DNA of 64,000 nt from a bacterium (lineage in GTDB: Bacteria > Patescibacteriota > Saccharimonadia > Saccharimonadales > UBA4665), in assembly GCA_021783725.1 (NCBI GenBank), contig JAJXTN010000002.1, positions 1 through 64,000 on the forward strand. Direction: 5' to 3'. The position numbers were made by a program, and so were the translations under genes. Shown here piece after piece: positions 35,221-43,921 of the stretch (position 1 is the stretch's first letter; every line of letters begins with the position of its first letter). The notes under the pieces were generated by a model. It was not told where the DNA came from and made no database searches. It saw nothing but the letters and a program-made list of their open reading frames with translations.

Positions 35221-36319
35221 CGGTTACGAACTCTGGAGTGTCGATAATTCGCTTGGAGCGTAAGTATTCCAGCACAGCGATTCGAAGACAGCCACCGATT
35301 GGAATCGCCACTAGACCACCGATTAGACCGCCGAAGCTAACGCCAATCACTACCGATACAAAAACCAGTAAAGGTGACATATTGGTAGTATTAGCTTGGA
35401 TTCGAGGCTGAACCAGATAATTCTCAATCTGTTGATACAGAATGTAATAAGCCAGGATAATGGCTGCCGAACTTGCTGAGTGGAATAAAGCCACTGTGGT
35501 CACAATTACTGCCCCAATCGTGTGACCAACCATCGGGATTAGGCCACAAACAAAAACTATCACAAATAGAGCGGCCGGATAGCCGATGTGCAGCATCAAA
35601 ATGGCTGGCAAGATCAAGATGGCCGCCAGTAAAGCCAAGATTACTTGTCCATTGACGAATCCTTTAACCACACGATACATATCGCCGGCCATTCGTCCGG
35701 CCATTTCGTGATGACGATCAGGCATTATCTCCTTAGCAATCGCCAACCAGCGTGGTCCTTCAGTTAACATCATGAACGTCAGAACCAAGATGGTCAGTAA
35801 TGAAAATACGCTGCTACCGATGCGCTGGGCAGTCGAGAAAGCTGTACCACCGACATTCTTAAGTCGTTCTGACAATTGAGTCGATACCGTATTGACTTGT
35901 CCTTCTAGATGATAACGGCGGATAGTCTGACCGATGGCACTATCTTGATTGCGAAAATCACTTACCAAGCTCGGAGCGGCATTGATGAAGCTTTCTGTCT
36001 GTCTGACTAGCGGCGGCACTAGGCTGGCGATAAACGCTCCTAGCAAAACGATAACTATCAAATAAGACAAACTAGTAGCCAGCGATCGACTGCCACGCCA
36101 ACGTTTAGGTAAATGCACTGATATCCAGTGAACCGGTGAGTTTAAGGCTAAAGCCAAGAAAAAGGCCATGAAAATCAGTAGTATGGCATGCGACGCTTTA
36201 CGCAAAGCCGTCAGCAAGATCAGCGTAGCCACAATCATTAAAGCTACTCGTATATAGGTTTCAGTCGAAATTGTTATGCTAACTTCTTTGGGCGAATGAT
36301 CTTTTTTGAGTCCAAACAT
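35201..36319 (-). CDS. AI-2E family transporter (permease)
   Basis: 372 residues, about eight membrane helices; ASHAILLIFMAFFLALALNSPVHW near the start and GLIGGLVAIPIGGCLRI near the end are typical of the TqsA/PerM family. Transported compound unknown. Convergent overlap of 20 bp with cysS; follows a glycosyltransferase gene. Confidence 0.85.
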   Translation of the reverse strand: MFGLKKDHSPKEVSITISTETYIRVALMIVATLILLTALRKASHAILLIFMAFFLALALNSPVHWISVHLPKRWRGSRSLATSLSYLIVIVLLGAFIASLVPPLVRQTESFINAAPSLVSDFRNQDSAIGQTIRRYHLEGQVNTVSTQLSERLKNVGGTAFSTAQRIGSSVFSLLTILVLTFMMLTEGPRWLAIAKEIMPDRHHEMAGRMAGDMYRVVKGFVNGQVILALLAAILILPAILMLHIGYPAALFVIVFVCGLIPMVGHTIGAVIVTTVALFHSASSAAIILAYYILYQQIENYLVQPRIQANTTNMSPLLVFVSVVIGVSFGGLIGGLVAIPIGGCLRIAVLEYLRSKRIIDTPEFVTATTETK

Positions 36320-36330
36320 AATGCCATTAT

Positions 36331-37482
36331 CTACTGCTGGCGACGATTTCGCAATGCCTGAGCGTAGATATAGATTAGTTTATTACCTATTTTAGCGGTG
36401 TCGAAATCAGCTGTGAAAGCCCGTCCCCAGTTCGCTAGTTGTTGTCTTTTGACTTCATCTAATAGTAACTTTCGAATTTTATCGGCTAAAGCCTGTTCGC
36501 TAAGTGGCTTGAACAGTAGTTCAGGCTGGTCGGACATAACTGACCGATAACCAGGGTTATCACCAGCCAAAACAGCTGATTGGCCGCTAGCCATAGCTTC
36601 TAGTAAAACAATGCCGAAACTTTCACCACCACTACTCGGGAATACGGAAATGTCAGCTGAAGCATAGTAACTAGGCTTGTCGGCCTCGCTGACAAAGCCG
36701 ACGAATTCAACCATTGACTGCAATTGGTTATCTTGACTATATTTCTGGAGTTTATCGAGCAGTGGACCTTTGCCACAGATAATTACTCGGAACTTTGGCA
36801 GTTCAGCATCATTTTTAAGCAAATTGATGGCTGATAATAATGTCTGGCAACCTTTGCGGGGCACAAGTCGGCCCAAGAACAATATATTCAATTTATCATC
36901 GTTATATTTGGCAATTTTCGGCGCGGTGCTGAAGCGTTCGAAATCTACGACATTCGGTAAAACAATCGGATCGACTTTATAACTAGACTTAGCGAAATCG
37001 GCGGCGGCGGCCGAAACGGCCAACATTTGATCAAACCGCTTAAGTGATTGCTTAGACCAGCGACCGAGGGCTTTTGCCCCGAGCGTGACGATTTTGCCAT
37101 AAGGCAAGATATGGAAAGTGCCGATAACGGCTGTCGTCGGGCTGAGTGCCAAAATCAAGCGGTGAGCCATGTATGGACTGTAAGGTACTTGGACGTGGAT
37201 GACGTCGAAGCGTTGGTCATCAAGGAACTGCTTTAAACGGCGCCGTGAAGTTGGCAGAGGCATTGATAGGCGGTTGCCATTAAATCGGACTTTCATGTTG
37301 CGGCTCAGACTATGGATATTGGCAATGTCTGATCGACTCGATTGGCCGACTAGGTAGTGAACATCGTGACCTTGAGTCCGCAACCATTCACCAATAGCGA
37401 TAACGTATTGTTGGATGCCGTCTGGCGTATCGAGCGTATCGTCGAGGACTAGGCCAACTTTGAGAGATTTACTGGTGGCCAT
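36331..37482 (-). CDS. glycosyltransferase family 4 (second of a pair)
   Basis: 383 residues, GT-B fold: N-terminal VGLVLDDTLDTPDGIQQYV, donor site GRLVPRKGCQTLLSAI and GGESFGIVLLEAMASG. Probably an alpha-mannosyl- or glucosyltransferase acting on lipids. Overlaps the upstream GT4 by 14 bp, so the pair is co-translated and likely adds successive sugars. Confidence 0.88.
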   Translation of the reverse strand: MATSKSLKVGLVLDDTLDTPDGIQQYVIAIGEWLRTQGHDVHYLVGQSSRSDIANIHSLSRNMKVRFNGNRLSMPLPTSRRRLKQFLDDQRFDVIHVQVPYSPYMAHRLILALSPTTAVIGTFHILPYGKIVTLGAKALGRWSKQSLKRFDQMLAVSAAAADFAKSSYKVDPIVLPNVVDFERFSTAPKIAKYNDDKLNILFLGRLVPRKGCQTLLSAINLLKNDAELPKFRVIICGKGPLLDKLQKYSQDNQLQSMVEFVGFVSEADKPSYYASADISVFPSSGGESFGIVLLEAMASGQSAVLAGDNPGYRSVMSDQPELLFKPLSEQALADKIRKLLLDEVKRQQLANWGRAFTADFDTAKIGNKLIYIYAQALRNRRQQ

Positions 37483-38593
37483 GTCGCTTCAGAGCCTCGA
37501 CATATAATTCTTCGTACTGATCGACTATTTTTGGATAGCTAAACTGCTGGACATAATCTTTGGCCCAATCGCGCCACAAAGCTCGCAGAGGCTCTTCAGT
37601 CAACAGAATACGTAAGCGACGGGCGAACTCGACGGTATCTTGGGGATTAACTAACGACAGTGCCCCGACGTCTTGCATCAATCCGCTATAACCGGAATTA
37701 TTACCGGCGACTACGACCGTACCAACCGCCATAGCCTCGAGCAAAACAATCCCGAAACTTTCGCCAAATATCGCCGGTGAGCAAAACAGATCAGCTTCAC
37801 TCAGTAAATCTAACTTCAAATCATCGCTGATATAACCGAGAAAACTAACATTGGTCAGCTTGAGGTCTTCGGCCAGCAATTCGAGCTTTTCACGGTCGGG
37901 TCCGTCACCAGCAATGATTAATTTAGCCTCTGGCTCTTCCTGCAGTAAAAATTGGAAAGCCATCAGCAAGTATTTAACACCTTTACGGCGTTCCAACCGC
38001 CCAACATATAAGATTGTTCGACCATTAGTCCGATGATGAGTATTCCACTTAAACTTGGTTAAATCGATACCGTTAGGGATTATCGTCACCGGTTCATCAG
38101 TTAGGCTTGTCACATATTCGGCCCCAGCCTCAGACACGGCCGTCAGCTCGTGCAGGTATTTCAGCACTGACTTCAGGTACGGCGTGACGGCTTTAGCCAG
38201 ACTGCGACTCATGATCGTTTCCGGTACTTGAGCATGGAATGTCGCGATATTAACACTAGTCGACTTGAGTAATATCTGGCGACTAATCATTGGTACCCAC
38301 GGTTCATGGAAGTGCAAGATATCGAATTGCTCTTCAGCCAGCATATCTTCGATTTTGTCGCTATCGGAAGTAGCTGACACTTGGACACTAGTGTGGGTTG
38401 GCGACCGGAAATCAGTCGACGAACCAATGAATATAACGTCCGGTAGATCGACATCAGCCATTTCGCGATGCAGGGGAGTAATGATTTTGACGTCGTGGCC
38501 CCGATTGATTAACTCGGCTTTAGTCGCCAAGACAATCTCTAGCACACCGCCACTTTTGGCTATGTTATAAGGACATACTAAGCCTATTTTCAT
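37469..38593 (-). CDS. glycosyltransferase family 4, PimA/PimB-like
   Basis: 374 residues: N-terminal GLVCPYNIAKSGGVLEIVLA, donor motif GRLERRKGVKYLL and FGESFGIVLLEAMAVG. This N-terminal pattern is typical of phosphatidylinositol mannosyltransferase-like enzymes. Likely first sugar transfer onto a membrane lipid. Operon with the next GT4, after an alpha/beta hydrolase gene 18 bp upstream. Confidence 0.88.
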   Translation of the reverse strand: MKIGLVCPYNIAKSGGVLEIVLATKAELINRGHDVKIITPLHREMADVDLPDVIFIGSSTDFRSPTHTSVQVSATSDSDKIEDMLAEEQFDILHFHEPWVPMISRQILLKSTSVNIATFHAQVPETIMSRSLAKAVTPYLKSVLKYLHELTAVSEAGAEYVTSLTDEPVTIIPNGIDLTKFKWNTHHRTNGRTILYVGRLERRKGVKYLLMAFQFLLQEEPEAKLIIAGDGPDREKLELLAEDLKLTNVSFLGYISDDLKLDLLSEADLFCSPAIFGESFGIVLLEAMAVGTVVVAGNNSGYSGLMQDVGALSLVNPQDTVEFARRLRILLTEEPLRALWRDWAKDYVQQFSYPKIVDQYEELYVEALKRHGHQ

Positions 38594-38611
38594 CTTAAAT
38601 TAAGTATAACA

Positions 38612-39538
38612 TTAGTTTAATTTGGTTAGCCTTCTTCGTAGCGCCGGAGGCAAGAATGGCGCCGCCATTGATTCATCGGCCATGACGCTTGGGGCGTGGG
38701 TATCAATCTTGGCAGTCACGCTATGAAAATCTTTGAATATAATCCGCAGGTGCTGTTCGACGATGTTGTGGTCAAAGTAGTTATCAGCCGCCACCGACAC
38801 ATGCCACAACGGCACATTGACTCGACTGCCACAATTATCGATTTTTAAGAACTGGCGGGTGGTAAACATGTAAGTCCGAACATCGTTGTCGTGCCATAGC
38901 CCAATCTCAACTTTCATCATATAATCGAACTCCTGCTTGTCACTAGCTTGGGCAAACTTATGCTTAGCATTACTCGTCCGATGGTAAGCTAGACGTAGCA
39001 ACAATGGGTTCAAAGCTATATAGCGAAACAGCCGTGCTGTCAGACGACCAGAAAAGAATCGGGCCGTCCATAAGTAAAGGTTGTAGCGTGGTTTAGAGAA
39101 AGTGAAGTCATCATGATGAGCGAAACCGACGACGCTTATCATTAGCGTGACTTTGGATGACAATTCCGGATAACGTTGGAGCATACGGGTGGCCACCACG
39201 AAACCGAAACTCATACCGGCGATGACAACCTTTTTGCGCTTATAGCGCAGTTTGACGAACGATGCCAGATAGTCGGCCATATTATCAATAGTCGGCTTTT
39301 TACCAATCGTATAGAAGCTATCCATACCGCCGAAGCCCGGCAGATCGGGCATGGTCACGGCGCCGTACTTATTCATGGCCTGGACTAAACCCCACCAGCG
39401 CTCCAAACTAGAATGGTGACCATAGACAAACAGAAACTCGGTTTTTTTGCCAGCCGGCGGCGGCATATGCAACATCCGGCCTTCGAGGCCGTTGATGTTC
39501 AAAGGCACAATATAGTCAGCTGGGCTAGGTGTATCCAT
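38612..39538 (-). CDS. alpha/beta hydrolase
   Basis: 308 residues. Oxyanion/entry region FVYGHHSSLERW, DLPGFGGMDSF, nucleophile elbow GMSFGFVVA (Ser near 108), a helical cap region, and a candidate acid in WHVSVAADNYFDH. Substrate unknown. First gene of the run with the two GT4 genes. Confidence 0.85.
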   Translation of the reverse strand: MDTPSPADYIVPLNINGLEGRMLHMPPPAGKKTEFLFVYGHHSSLERWWGLVQAMNKYGAVTMPDLPGFGGMDSFYTIGKKPTIDNMADYLASFVKLRYKRKKVVIAGMSFGFVVATRMLQRYPELSSKVTLMISVVGFAHHDDFTFSKPRYNLYLWTARFFSGRLTARLFRYIALNPLLLRLAYHRTSNAKHKFAQASDKQEFDYMMKVEIGLWHDNDVRTYMFTTRQFLKIDNCGSRVNVPLWHVSVAADNYFDHNIVEQHLRIIFKDFHSVTAKIDTHAPSVMADESMAAPFLPPALRRRLTKLN

Positions 39539-39676
39539 GATTTTTCACCATTATACCCTATAAATCGACTAATCTGACAGGCCTAGCAGTTGTACAACAC
39601 CCAAAAATACGCTAAAATTCAATCTGTTTGACGCAGTCGGCAGACTATAAAATGCCCTAGATTCAACAATTTATAT

Positions 39677-39924
39677 TGGGGATTGGCCAAGTGGTAAGGC
39701 ACCACCCTTAGTTGCTTGCAACTAAAAAGTTATATGTGGTACTGATCAGTACCAAAAACAGTCGTCATACTATAATATGTAACAGATTAACAATCTACGT
39801 TGGGGATTGGCCAAGTGGTAAGGCACCACCCTTAGTTGCTTGCAACTAAAAAGTTATATGTGGTACTGATCAGTACCAAAAACAGTCGTCATACTATAAT
39901 ATGTAACAGATTAACAATCTACGT
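39677..39924 (+). repeat. two exact 124-bp tandem copies of the tRNA-Gln 5' region
   Basis: 39677-39800 and 39801-39924 are identical. Each starts with 27-28 nt of tRNA-Gln (acceptor 5' strand and D-arm), then hairpin TTAGTTG-CTTG-CAACTAA, the perfect palindrome GGTACTGATCAGTACC, and a stretch with TATAAT resembling the upstream tRNA promoter region. The real tRNA-Gln follows at 39925. Each copy therefore makes a tRNA-Gln 5' fragment joined to new hairpins. Confidence 0.9.
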
Positions 39925-39996
39925 TGGGGATTGGCCAAGTGGTAAGGCACCAGTTTTTGGTACTGGCATTCGGGGGTTCGAATCCCTCATCCCCAG
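39925..39996 (+). tRNA. tRNA-Gln(TTG)
   Basis: Acceptor TGGGGAT pairs with ATCCCCA, anticodon stem CCAGT/ACTGG with loop TTTTGGT and anticodon TTG, T-arm GGGGGTTCGAATCCCTC, discriminator G; CCA encoded at 39997-39999. Preceded by two partial copies of its own 5' part. Confidence 0.95.
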
Positions 39997-40036
39997 CCAT
40001 GAAAAAACCTCGGCGAAAGTCGGGGTTTTTTCATGG
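39997..40036 (+). terminator. intrinsic terminator of tRNA-Gln
   Basis: CCATGAAAAAACC pairs perfectly with GGTTTTTTCATGG, continued inward by a GC-rich stem with a GAAA tetraloop. Outer arm includes the encoded CCA. Works in both orientations by symmetry of the A/T runs. Confidence 0.85.
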
Positions 40037-40044
40037 CTCAGAGT

Positions 40045-40181
40045 GGTTCAAACTCCCGAGTGAGCATTCGGGGTGAAGATTGCCGGTGGCAATCTGCAGG
40101 GGAGCCAACTCTTGCAAACTAGTTTGCAAAGATGTTGCGACGGGCCTGCCAAAGGTAGGTCGAATCCCTCATCCCCAGCCA
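40045..40181 (+). ncRNA. structured RNA module with tRNA-like 3' end, copy 1
   Basis: 137 bp folding into four hairpins: CCCGA/TCGGG; AGATTGCC-GGT-GGCAATCT; TTGCAAAC-TA-GTTTGCAA; CCTGCC-AAA-GGTAGG. It ends with a 21-nt exact copy of the tRNA-Gln 3' end including CCA (40161-40181). A hairpin with a T-run follows. Copy 2 at 44125-44268 keeps the hairpins with different sequences. No ORF. Confidence 0.65.
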
Positions 40182-40182
40182 T

Positions 40183-40229
40183 CCTCCGTCGCAGACCTCT
40201 TTATGAGGTCAGCTATGGAGGATTTTTTG
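40183..40229 (+). terminator. terminator-like module after structured RNA, copy 1
   Basis: CCTCC...GGAGG encloses GACCTC-TTTAT-GAGGTC and is followed by ATTTTTT. Directly follows the tRNA-like CCA end. A related copy lies at 44073-44117. Confidence 0.75.
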
Positions 40230-40345
40230 TGATGAGGGATACGAACCCGTAGGGTTCGGCAGATGAGCCACAGAAACATAATTATGTTAAGTAACAAATA
40301 CGGTGTGTGGCGAAGCCTCGCGATATCCCTCACCATCTCCGAACA
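40230..40345 (+). repeat. inverted/direct tRNA-end module
   Basis: Starts with GATGAGGGATACGAACCC, close to the inverted complement of the tRNA-Gln T-arm and acceptor, and ends with GATATCCCTCACC. Inside: CGAACCC-GTA-GGGTTCG, GCCACA/TGTGTGGC and ACATAATTATGT. No ORF. Confidence 0.55.
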
Positions 40346-40360
40346 CGCCAAAGCAGAGAA

Positions 40361-40406
40361 GGACCCTGAATCAAGTTCAGGGCAGGCTCCGTCCGCTATC
40401 CCTCAT
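40361..40406 (+). repeat. 46-bp dispersed hairpin repeat, copy 2
   Basis: Identical to 2228-2273. Hairpin CCCTGAA/TTCAGGG followed by GTCCGCTATCCCTCAT; the bases after it (TCCCAGC) resemble a tRNA acceptor end again. Confidence 0.9.
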
Positions 40407-40450
40407 TCCCAGCAAGCAAATAACAAAGATTATTCTGATATAATACCGGC

Positions 40451-40699
40451 ATGAACGACGATCAATTCACAAGACTATTCAAATATATTGAAGAATTCCG
40501 TACAGAGGTGAATATTAAACTTGATCAAAAAGCATCGCAAGATAGTATGGAACGCTTGATAAGTACTCTTGATGGTTTCTTAAAACGTCTTGATGATATT
40601 GAATCCGAACAGTCAGCACGTGATTTGCAGTTTGAGCGCCTACTTGAGTGGGCTCGTGAAGTTTCCAAGAAAACCGGTATTCCTCTCAAGGACTTGTAG
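40451..40699 (+). CDS. small coiled-coil protein
   Basis: 82 residues, charged, helical, likely coiled coil (ERLISTLDGFLKRLDDIESEQ). TATAAT at 40439-40444 ends 6 nt before the ATG, so probably leaderless. Related in its core to the minus-strand protein at 40981-41187 (LISTLDGFLKRLDDIE against LINTIDDFLSRIDKYE). Flanked on both sides by tRNA-end modules. Function unknown. Confidence 0.65.
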   Translation: MNDDQFTRLFKYIEEFRTEVNIKLDQKASQDSMERLISTLDGFLKRLDDIESEQSARDLQFERLLEWAREVSKKTGIPLKDL

Positions 40700-40779
40700 A
40701 TATAAAGTTCTAACTTTGTTCACTTTTTCCAGCCATGCTAGAAGCTCATCGCAAGAAGAGCTTCTATGTGGCGGAGACT

Positions 40780-40936
40780 AGGGGGGTATAGAACCCATTG
40801 CATAGCAATTTGGGGTACGGTACAGCGAGTACGCACGCACCCGGCCTCCTAGCAGGAAGTCGGAGGACACTCTGACGCGGAAATGGACCCTGAATCAAGT
40901 TCAGGGCAGGCTCCGTCCACTATCCCTAACCCCCAT
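40780..40936. repeat. tRNA-end module with 46-bp repeat, copy 3
   Basis: Left end (from about 40771) reads on the minus strand as a tRNA 3' end with T-arm GGTTCTATACC and final CCGCCA. Right end is the third 46-bp repeat (40885-40930, diverged to ACTATCCCTAAC). The right end ATCCCTAACCCCC partly matches the inverse of the left end. No ORF. Confidence 0.55.
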
Positions 40937-40980
40937 TAAATATACGGAGTAAGTTTTCGAATTCGCATTTTCGCTATCTG

Positions 40981-41187
40981 CTAAAGGACGGACCTCGGGT
41001 TTTCAGTTTCATATTTATCGATTCTGGACAAGAAGTCATCAATTGTATTTATTAGATATTCGCATTTCCGATCTAAGGTGTCTAGTATTTTATTTACTTC
41101 TGTAAATTGATTGGAGCCCTCACTCATGAACTCTTTAACAATGCCTATGACTCCATCAATGTCTGTCAGTCTTGCCGCTTCGCTCAT
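40981..41187 (-). CDS. small coiled-coil protein, paralogue
   Basis: 68 residues, charged, helical. Core EYLINTIDDFLSRIDKYETEN aligns with the plus-strand protein at 40451-40699. Its gene sits between two tRNA-end modules. Start at ATG 41187. Function unknown; could be an adaptor or regulator. Confidence 0.55.
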   Translation of the reverse strand: MSEAARLTDIDGVIGIVKEFMSEGSNQFTEVNKILDTLDRKCEYLINTIDDFLSRIDKYETENPRSVL

Positions 41188-41204
41188 GCCGAAATTGTAG
41201 CATC

Positions 41205-41264
41205 ACTCGCCGCCCAAAGTTTTCGGGCGTCCGAAGGACGAGGCGAATCCCTCCGTTCCAGCCA
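41205..41264 (+). repeat. orphan tRNA 3'-end module
   Basis: Hairpins CGCCC/GGGCG and GTCC-GAA-GGAC precede CGAATCCCTCCGTTCCAGCCA (41244-41264), which looks like a tRNA T-arm, acceptor 3' strand and CCA without any tRNA 5' half. Confidence 0.6.
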
Positions 41265-41419
41265 TATAGAACGCAAAGGGTCTTCTAATTCATTGTAGCT
41301 CTTGTATAGGGTCGTTAATATTAATTTGGTCTTTAGTATTGCACGCACACCTCATTAAGTTACGAGTTTATTAAAGTTTTTTCAGCTATCGCTAGCATAA
41401 GCCCTATAATAGATCTTGT

Positions 41420-43921
41420 ATGATTTGGTACAAAGAAGACACAGAACGACTATATGAAATACTGGAAACGTCAGAAGAGGGGCTTTCAAGGCAAGAAGCT
41501 TCAAGCCGCCTGAAAAAATACGGCCAAAACCAGCTAGCTATCAAAAAGGACTCGTTTTGGAAGATACTTTTAGAACCTTTCAGGAATATTTTCGTAGTTG
41601 TTCTTGTTGCGGCCGCAATAGTCAGTCTATTAAGCCATGAGTACTTAGACGCAGTTATTATTGGGATTATTATAGCCGTAAACACCTGTATTTATTATTC
41701 CCAGCAATACGCCACCACAAGAGTCCTGAGGACTCTCAGGGAACATAGCGTTCAGCCGGTTACAGTAATCAGGGGCGCTAAAGAACATTCCATTTCTTCC
41801 GTTAATCTTGTGCCAGGAGATATTATCGTATTGAACGAAGGCGAAAGAGTTCCTGCTGACGCGCGCGTTGTTCATACGGATAATCTACAAGCCAATGAAT
41901 CGTCACTTACTGGTGAGTCCGTCCCCGTTCATAAGCATGCTTCAACGCTTGAATCATTAAAACAAATCTACAAGCAAGATAATATGGTGTTTCAAGGAAC
42001 ATACATACTGGCAGGATCGGCTAAAGCGTTGGTGGTCGAGACGGGCGGCAGGACAGAATTTGGCAAGATTGCCGAACTGGCCTCTGACGATCATTCAAAA
42101 AGTCCCGTTCAGGCAAAGACTGATCAACTTATAGCGCTTCTGGTAAAAGTAGTTGGAGTGCTCTCCAGCTTAGTGTTTGTGTTGTCATTAGCTAGAGGGA
42201 TTCCCCCGGGAGAAGCATTGCGCTTTGTGCTTTCACTAACTGTGTCGGCGGTTCCCGAAGGGCTGCCAGTTGCGATGACGGTCATCATAGTTTTAGGGAT
42301 GAGGCGCATGGCGAAGCAAAAAGCCTTGGTTCGGAACTTTAAAGCAATAGAAGACATCGGTCTAGTGACTACTATTGCGACTGACAAAACCGGCACACTC
42401 ACAAAAAATCACCTTACCATCGTGGATAGCTGGTCATTGGATGGCACCGACGTTATGAATGTAGCAGAGCAAACTATAGATACAGAGGCGACGCTCGCCG
42501 ATCCGCTCGATGAAGCAATTAAAGAAAACACCAGCAAGCACTCCGACTATAAGATAGACGAAATATATCCTTTTGACATAGCTCTTCGAATGAGCGGAGC
42601 GTATATTAAGCGCGACGGGGTCGTCTATATCAAGGGTTCGCCGGAACATGTCTTAGCCAAGTCCCGCGTTACAAAAGAACAACATCATGCCGCTGAATCT
42701 GCCATGCATGAGCTCGCATCAAAGGGCTACCGAGTTATTGCATTCGGGAAATATGAACCCTCTGGCATGCCGCCTAAAGACCTGAGCGTTATAAAAAATA
42801 ATGAGATAGCCTTTGTAGGCTATCTGGCGTTCGCTGACGAGCTGCGCCCTGAAGTGGCACGGGCAATTAGTGCCGCGCATGAGGCCGGTATTAGTGTTCG
42901 GCTAATCACTGGCGACCATTATGAAACTGCCTACAACATAGGAAGACAAATCGGACTAGCAAATCTCCCCAACCAAGTCATACAGGGTACCGAACTACCC
43001 GAAGAGACACGCGCTCTAGCTCTAGCAATACAGAACAAGTCAATTTTCGCTCGAATATTACCCGAAGATAAATTTAGAATCCTAAAAGCCCTAAAGCAAA
43101 CAGAGATTACGGCAATGACTGGCGACGGCGTGAATGACGTCCCCGCTCTTGCAAACGCACATGTCGGCATAGCCATGGGGTCAGGGAGTGATATAGCCAA
43201 AGATGCGGGAGGTATTGTACTGCTTGACGACAACTTTGCCACCATAATTAAGGCCATAGCCGAAGGACGTAAAATTTTTGATAATATCCGACGAATGCTG
43301 TTTTATCTACTATCTTCGTCACTTGGTGAAGTACTTACAATGATTGGCGCCTTACTATTTGGGTTACCCCTACCTGTGACCGCCATTCAGATTTTATGGA
43401 TTAATCTTGTTGCAGACACCGCAATGGTATTACCCCTAGGCCTAGAGCCCGAAGAAGATGGACACATGAAGCGACCGCCAAGACGACCTAAAGACCCGCT
43501 ACTTAACAAAATGCTGCTTAGCAGAATGGCGATCATTGCACTCACCATGGCCGCTGTTACACTTGCTGTCGTGTTCGTGCTTAAGCAACAAGGCCACGAC
43601 ACCGCCTACATACAAACGGTTGCTTTCATGACGTTGATTGCCGCCCAATGGATGAATGCATTCAATGCCAGAAGCGAATACAATTCATCCTTCAGTAGAA
43701 TTAAGAAAATTAATCACGGGTTGATAGTCGGTTTTGCTCTCGCATTTGGGTTGCAAATGCTCGTCATTTTTGGGCCGCTAATGGCTGCCTTTGACATTCA
43801 AAGTGTTCCTGTACTGACCTTAATTTGGTGCTCAGGTGCCATGGCACTGGCTATTTTGGCCGCCTCAGAACTGCATAAATCGATAGTTCGATCTGTTTTA
43901 AGAAGAAGCCTTAGAACATAA
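41420..43921 (+). CDS. P-type cation-transporting ATPase (P2-type)
   Basis: 833 residues. N-terminal cation-ATPase domain (SRQEASSRLKKYGQNQL), TGES (164-167), PEGLP in M4 (279-283, as in calcium-type pumps), phosphorylation site DKTGT (Asp 322), hinge TGDGVNDVPAL, about ten membrane helices. PEGL plus no CPC motif points to Ca2+ or another light cation, not copper. TATAAT ends 9 nt before the ATG. Sits between tRNA-end modules, which fits horizontal gain, but this is inference. Confidence 0.9.
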   Translation: MIWYKEDTERLYEILETSEEGLSRQEASSRLKKYGQNQLAIKKDSFWKILLEPFRNIFVVVLVAAAIVSLLSHEYLDAVIIGIIIAVNTCIYYSQQYATTRVLRTLREHSVQPVTVIRGAKEHSISSVNLVPGDIIVLNEGERVPADARVVHTDNLQANESSLTGESVPVHKHASTLESLKQIYKQDNMVFQGTYILAGSAKALVVETGGRTEFGKIAELASDDHSKSPVQAKTDQLIALLVKVVGVLSSLVFVLSLARGIPPGEALRFVLSLTVSAVPEGLPVAMTVIIVLGMRRMAKQKALVRNFKAIEDIGLVTTIATDKTGTLTKNHLTIVDSWSLDGTDVMNVAEQTIDTEATLADPLDEAIKENTSKHSDYKIDEIYPFDIALRMSGAYIKRDGVVYIKGSPEHVLAKSRVTKEQHHAAESAMHELASKGYRVIAFGKYEPSGMPPKDLSVIKNNEIAFVGYLAFADELRPEVARAISAAHEAGISVRLITGDHYETAYNIGRQIGLANLPNQVIQGTELPEETRALALAIQNKSIFARILPEDKFRILKALKQTEITAMTGDGVNDVPALANAHVGIAMGSGSDIAKDAGGIVLLDDNFATIIKAIAEGRKIFDNIRRMLFYLLSSSLGEVLTMIGALLFGLPLPVTAIQILWINLVADTAMVLPLGLEPEEDGHMKRPPRRPKDPLLNKMLLSRMAIIALTMAAVTLAVVFVLKQQGHDTAYIQTVAFMTLIAAQWMNAFNARSEYNSSFSRIKKINHGLIVGFALAFGLQMLVIFGPLMAAFDIQSVPVLTLIWCSGAMALAILAASELHKSIVRSVLRRSLRT

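Noticed and set aside
39677-39999. CRISPR array
   Set aside because: The 124-bp units are adjacent direct copies including a tRNA half, without short repeats and unique spacers; no cas gene is present.
39836-40063. Plus-strand ORF of 75 codons over tRNA-Gln
   Set aside because: It is a translation of the repeat unit and the tRNA itself (GDWPSGKAPVFGTGIRGFES), not a protein gene.
40045-40181. tmRNA fragment
   Set aside because: It has a tRNA-like 3' end, but no tmRNA acceptor 5' strand, tag frame or usual length.
40590-40781. 63-codon plus-strand ORF overlapping the coiled-coil gene
   Set aside because: It overlaps the real gene out of frame and runs into a repeat module; no promoter or ribosome site.
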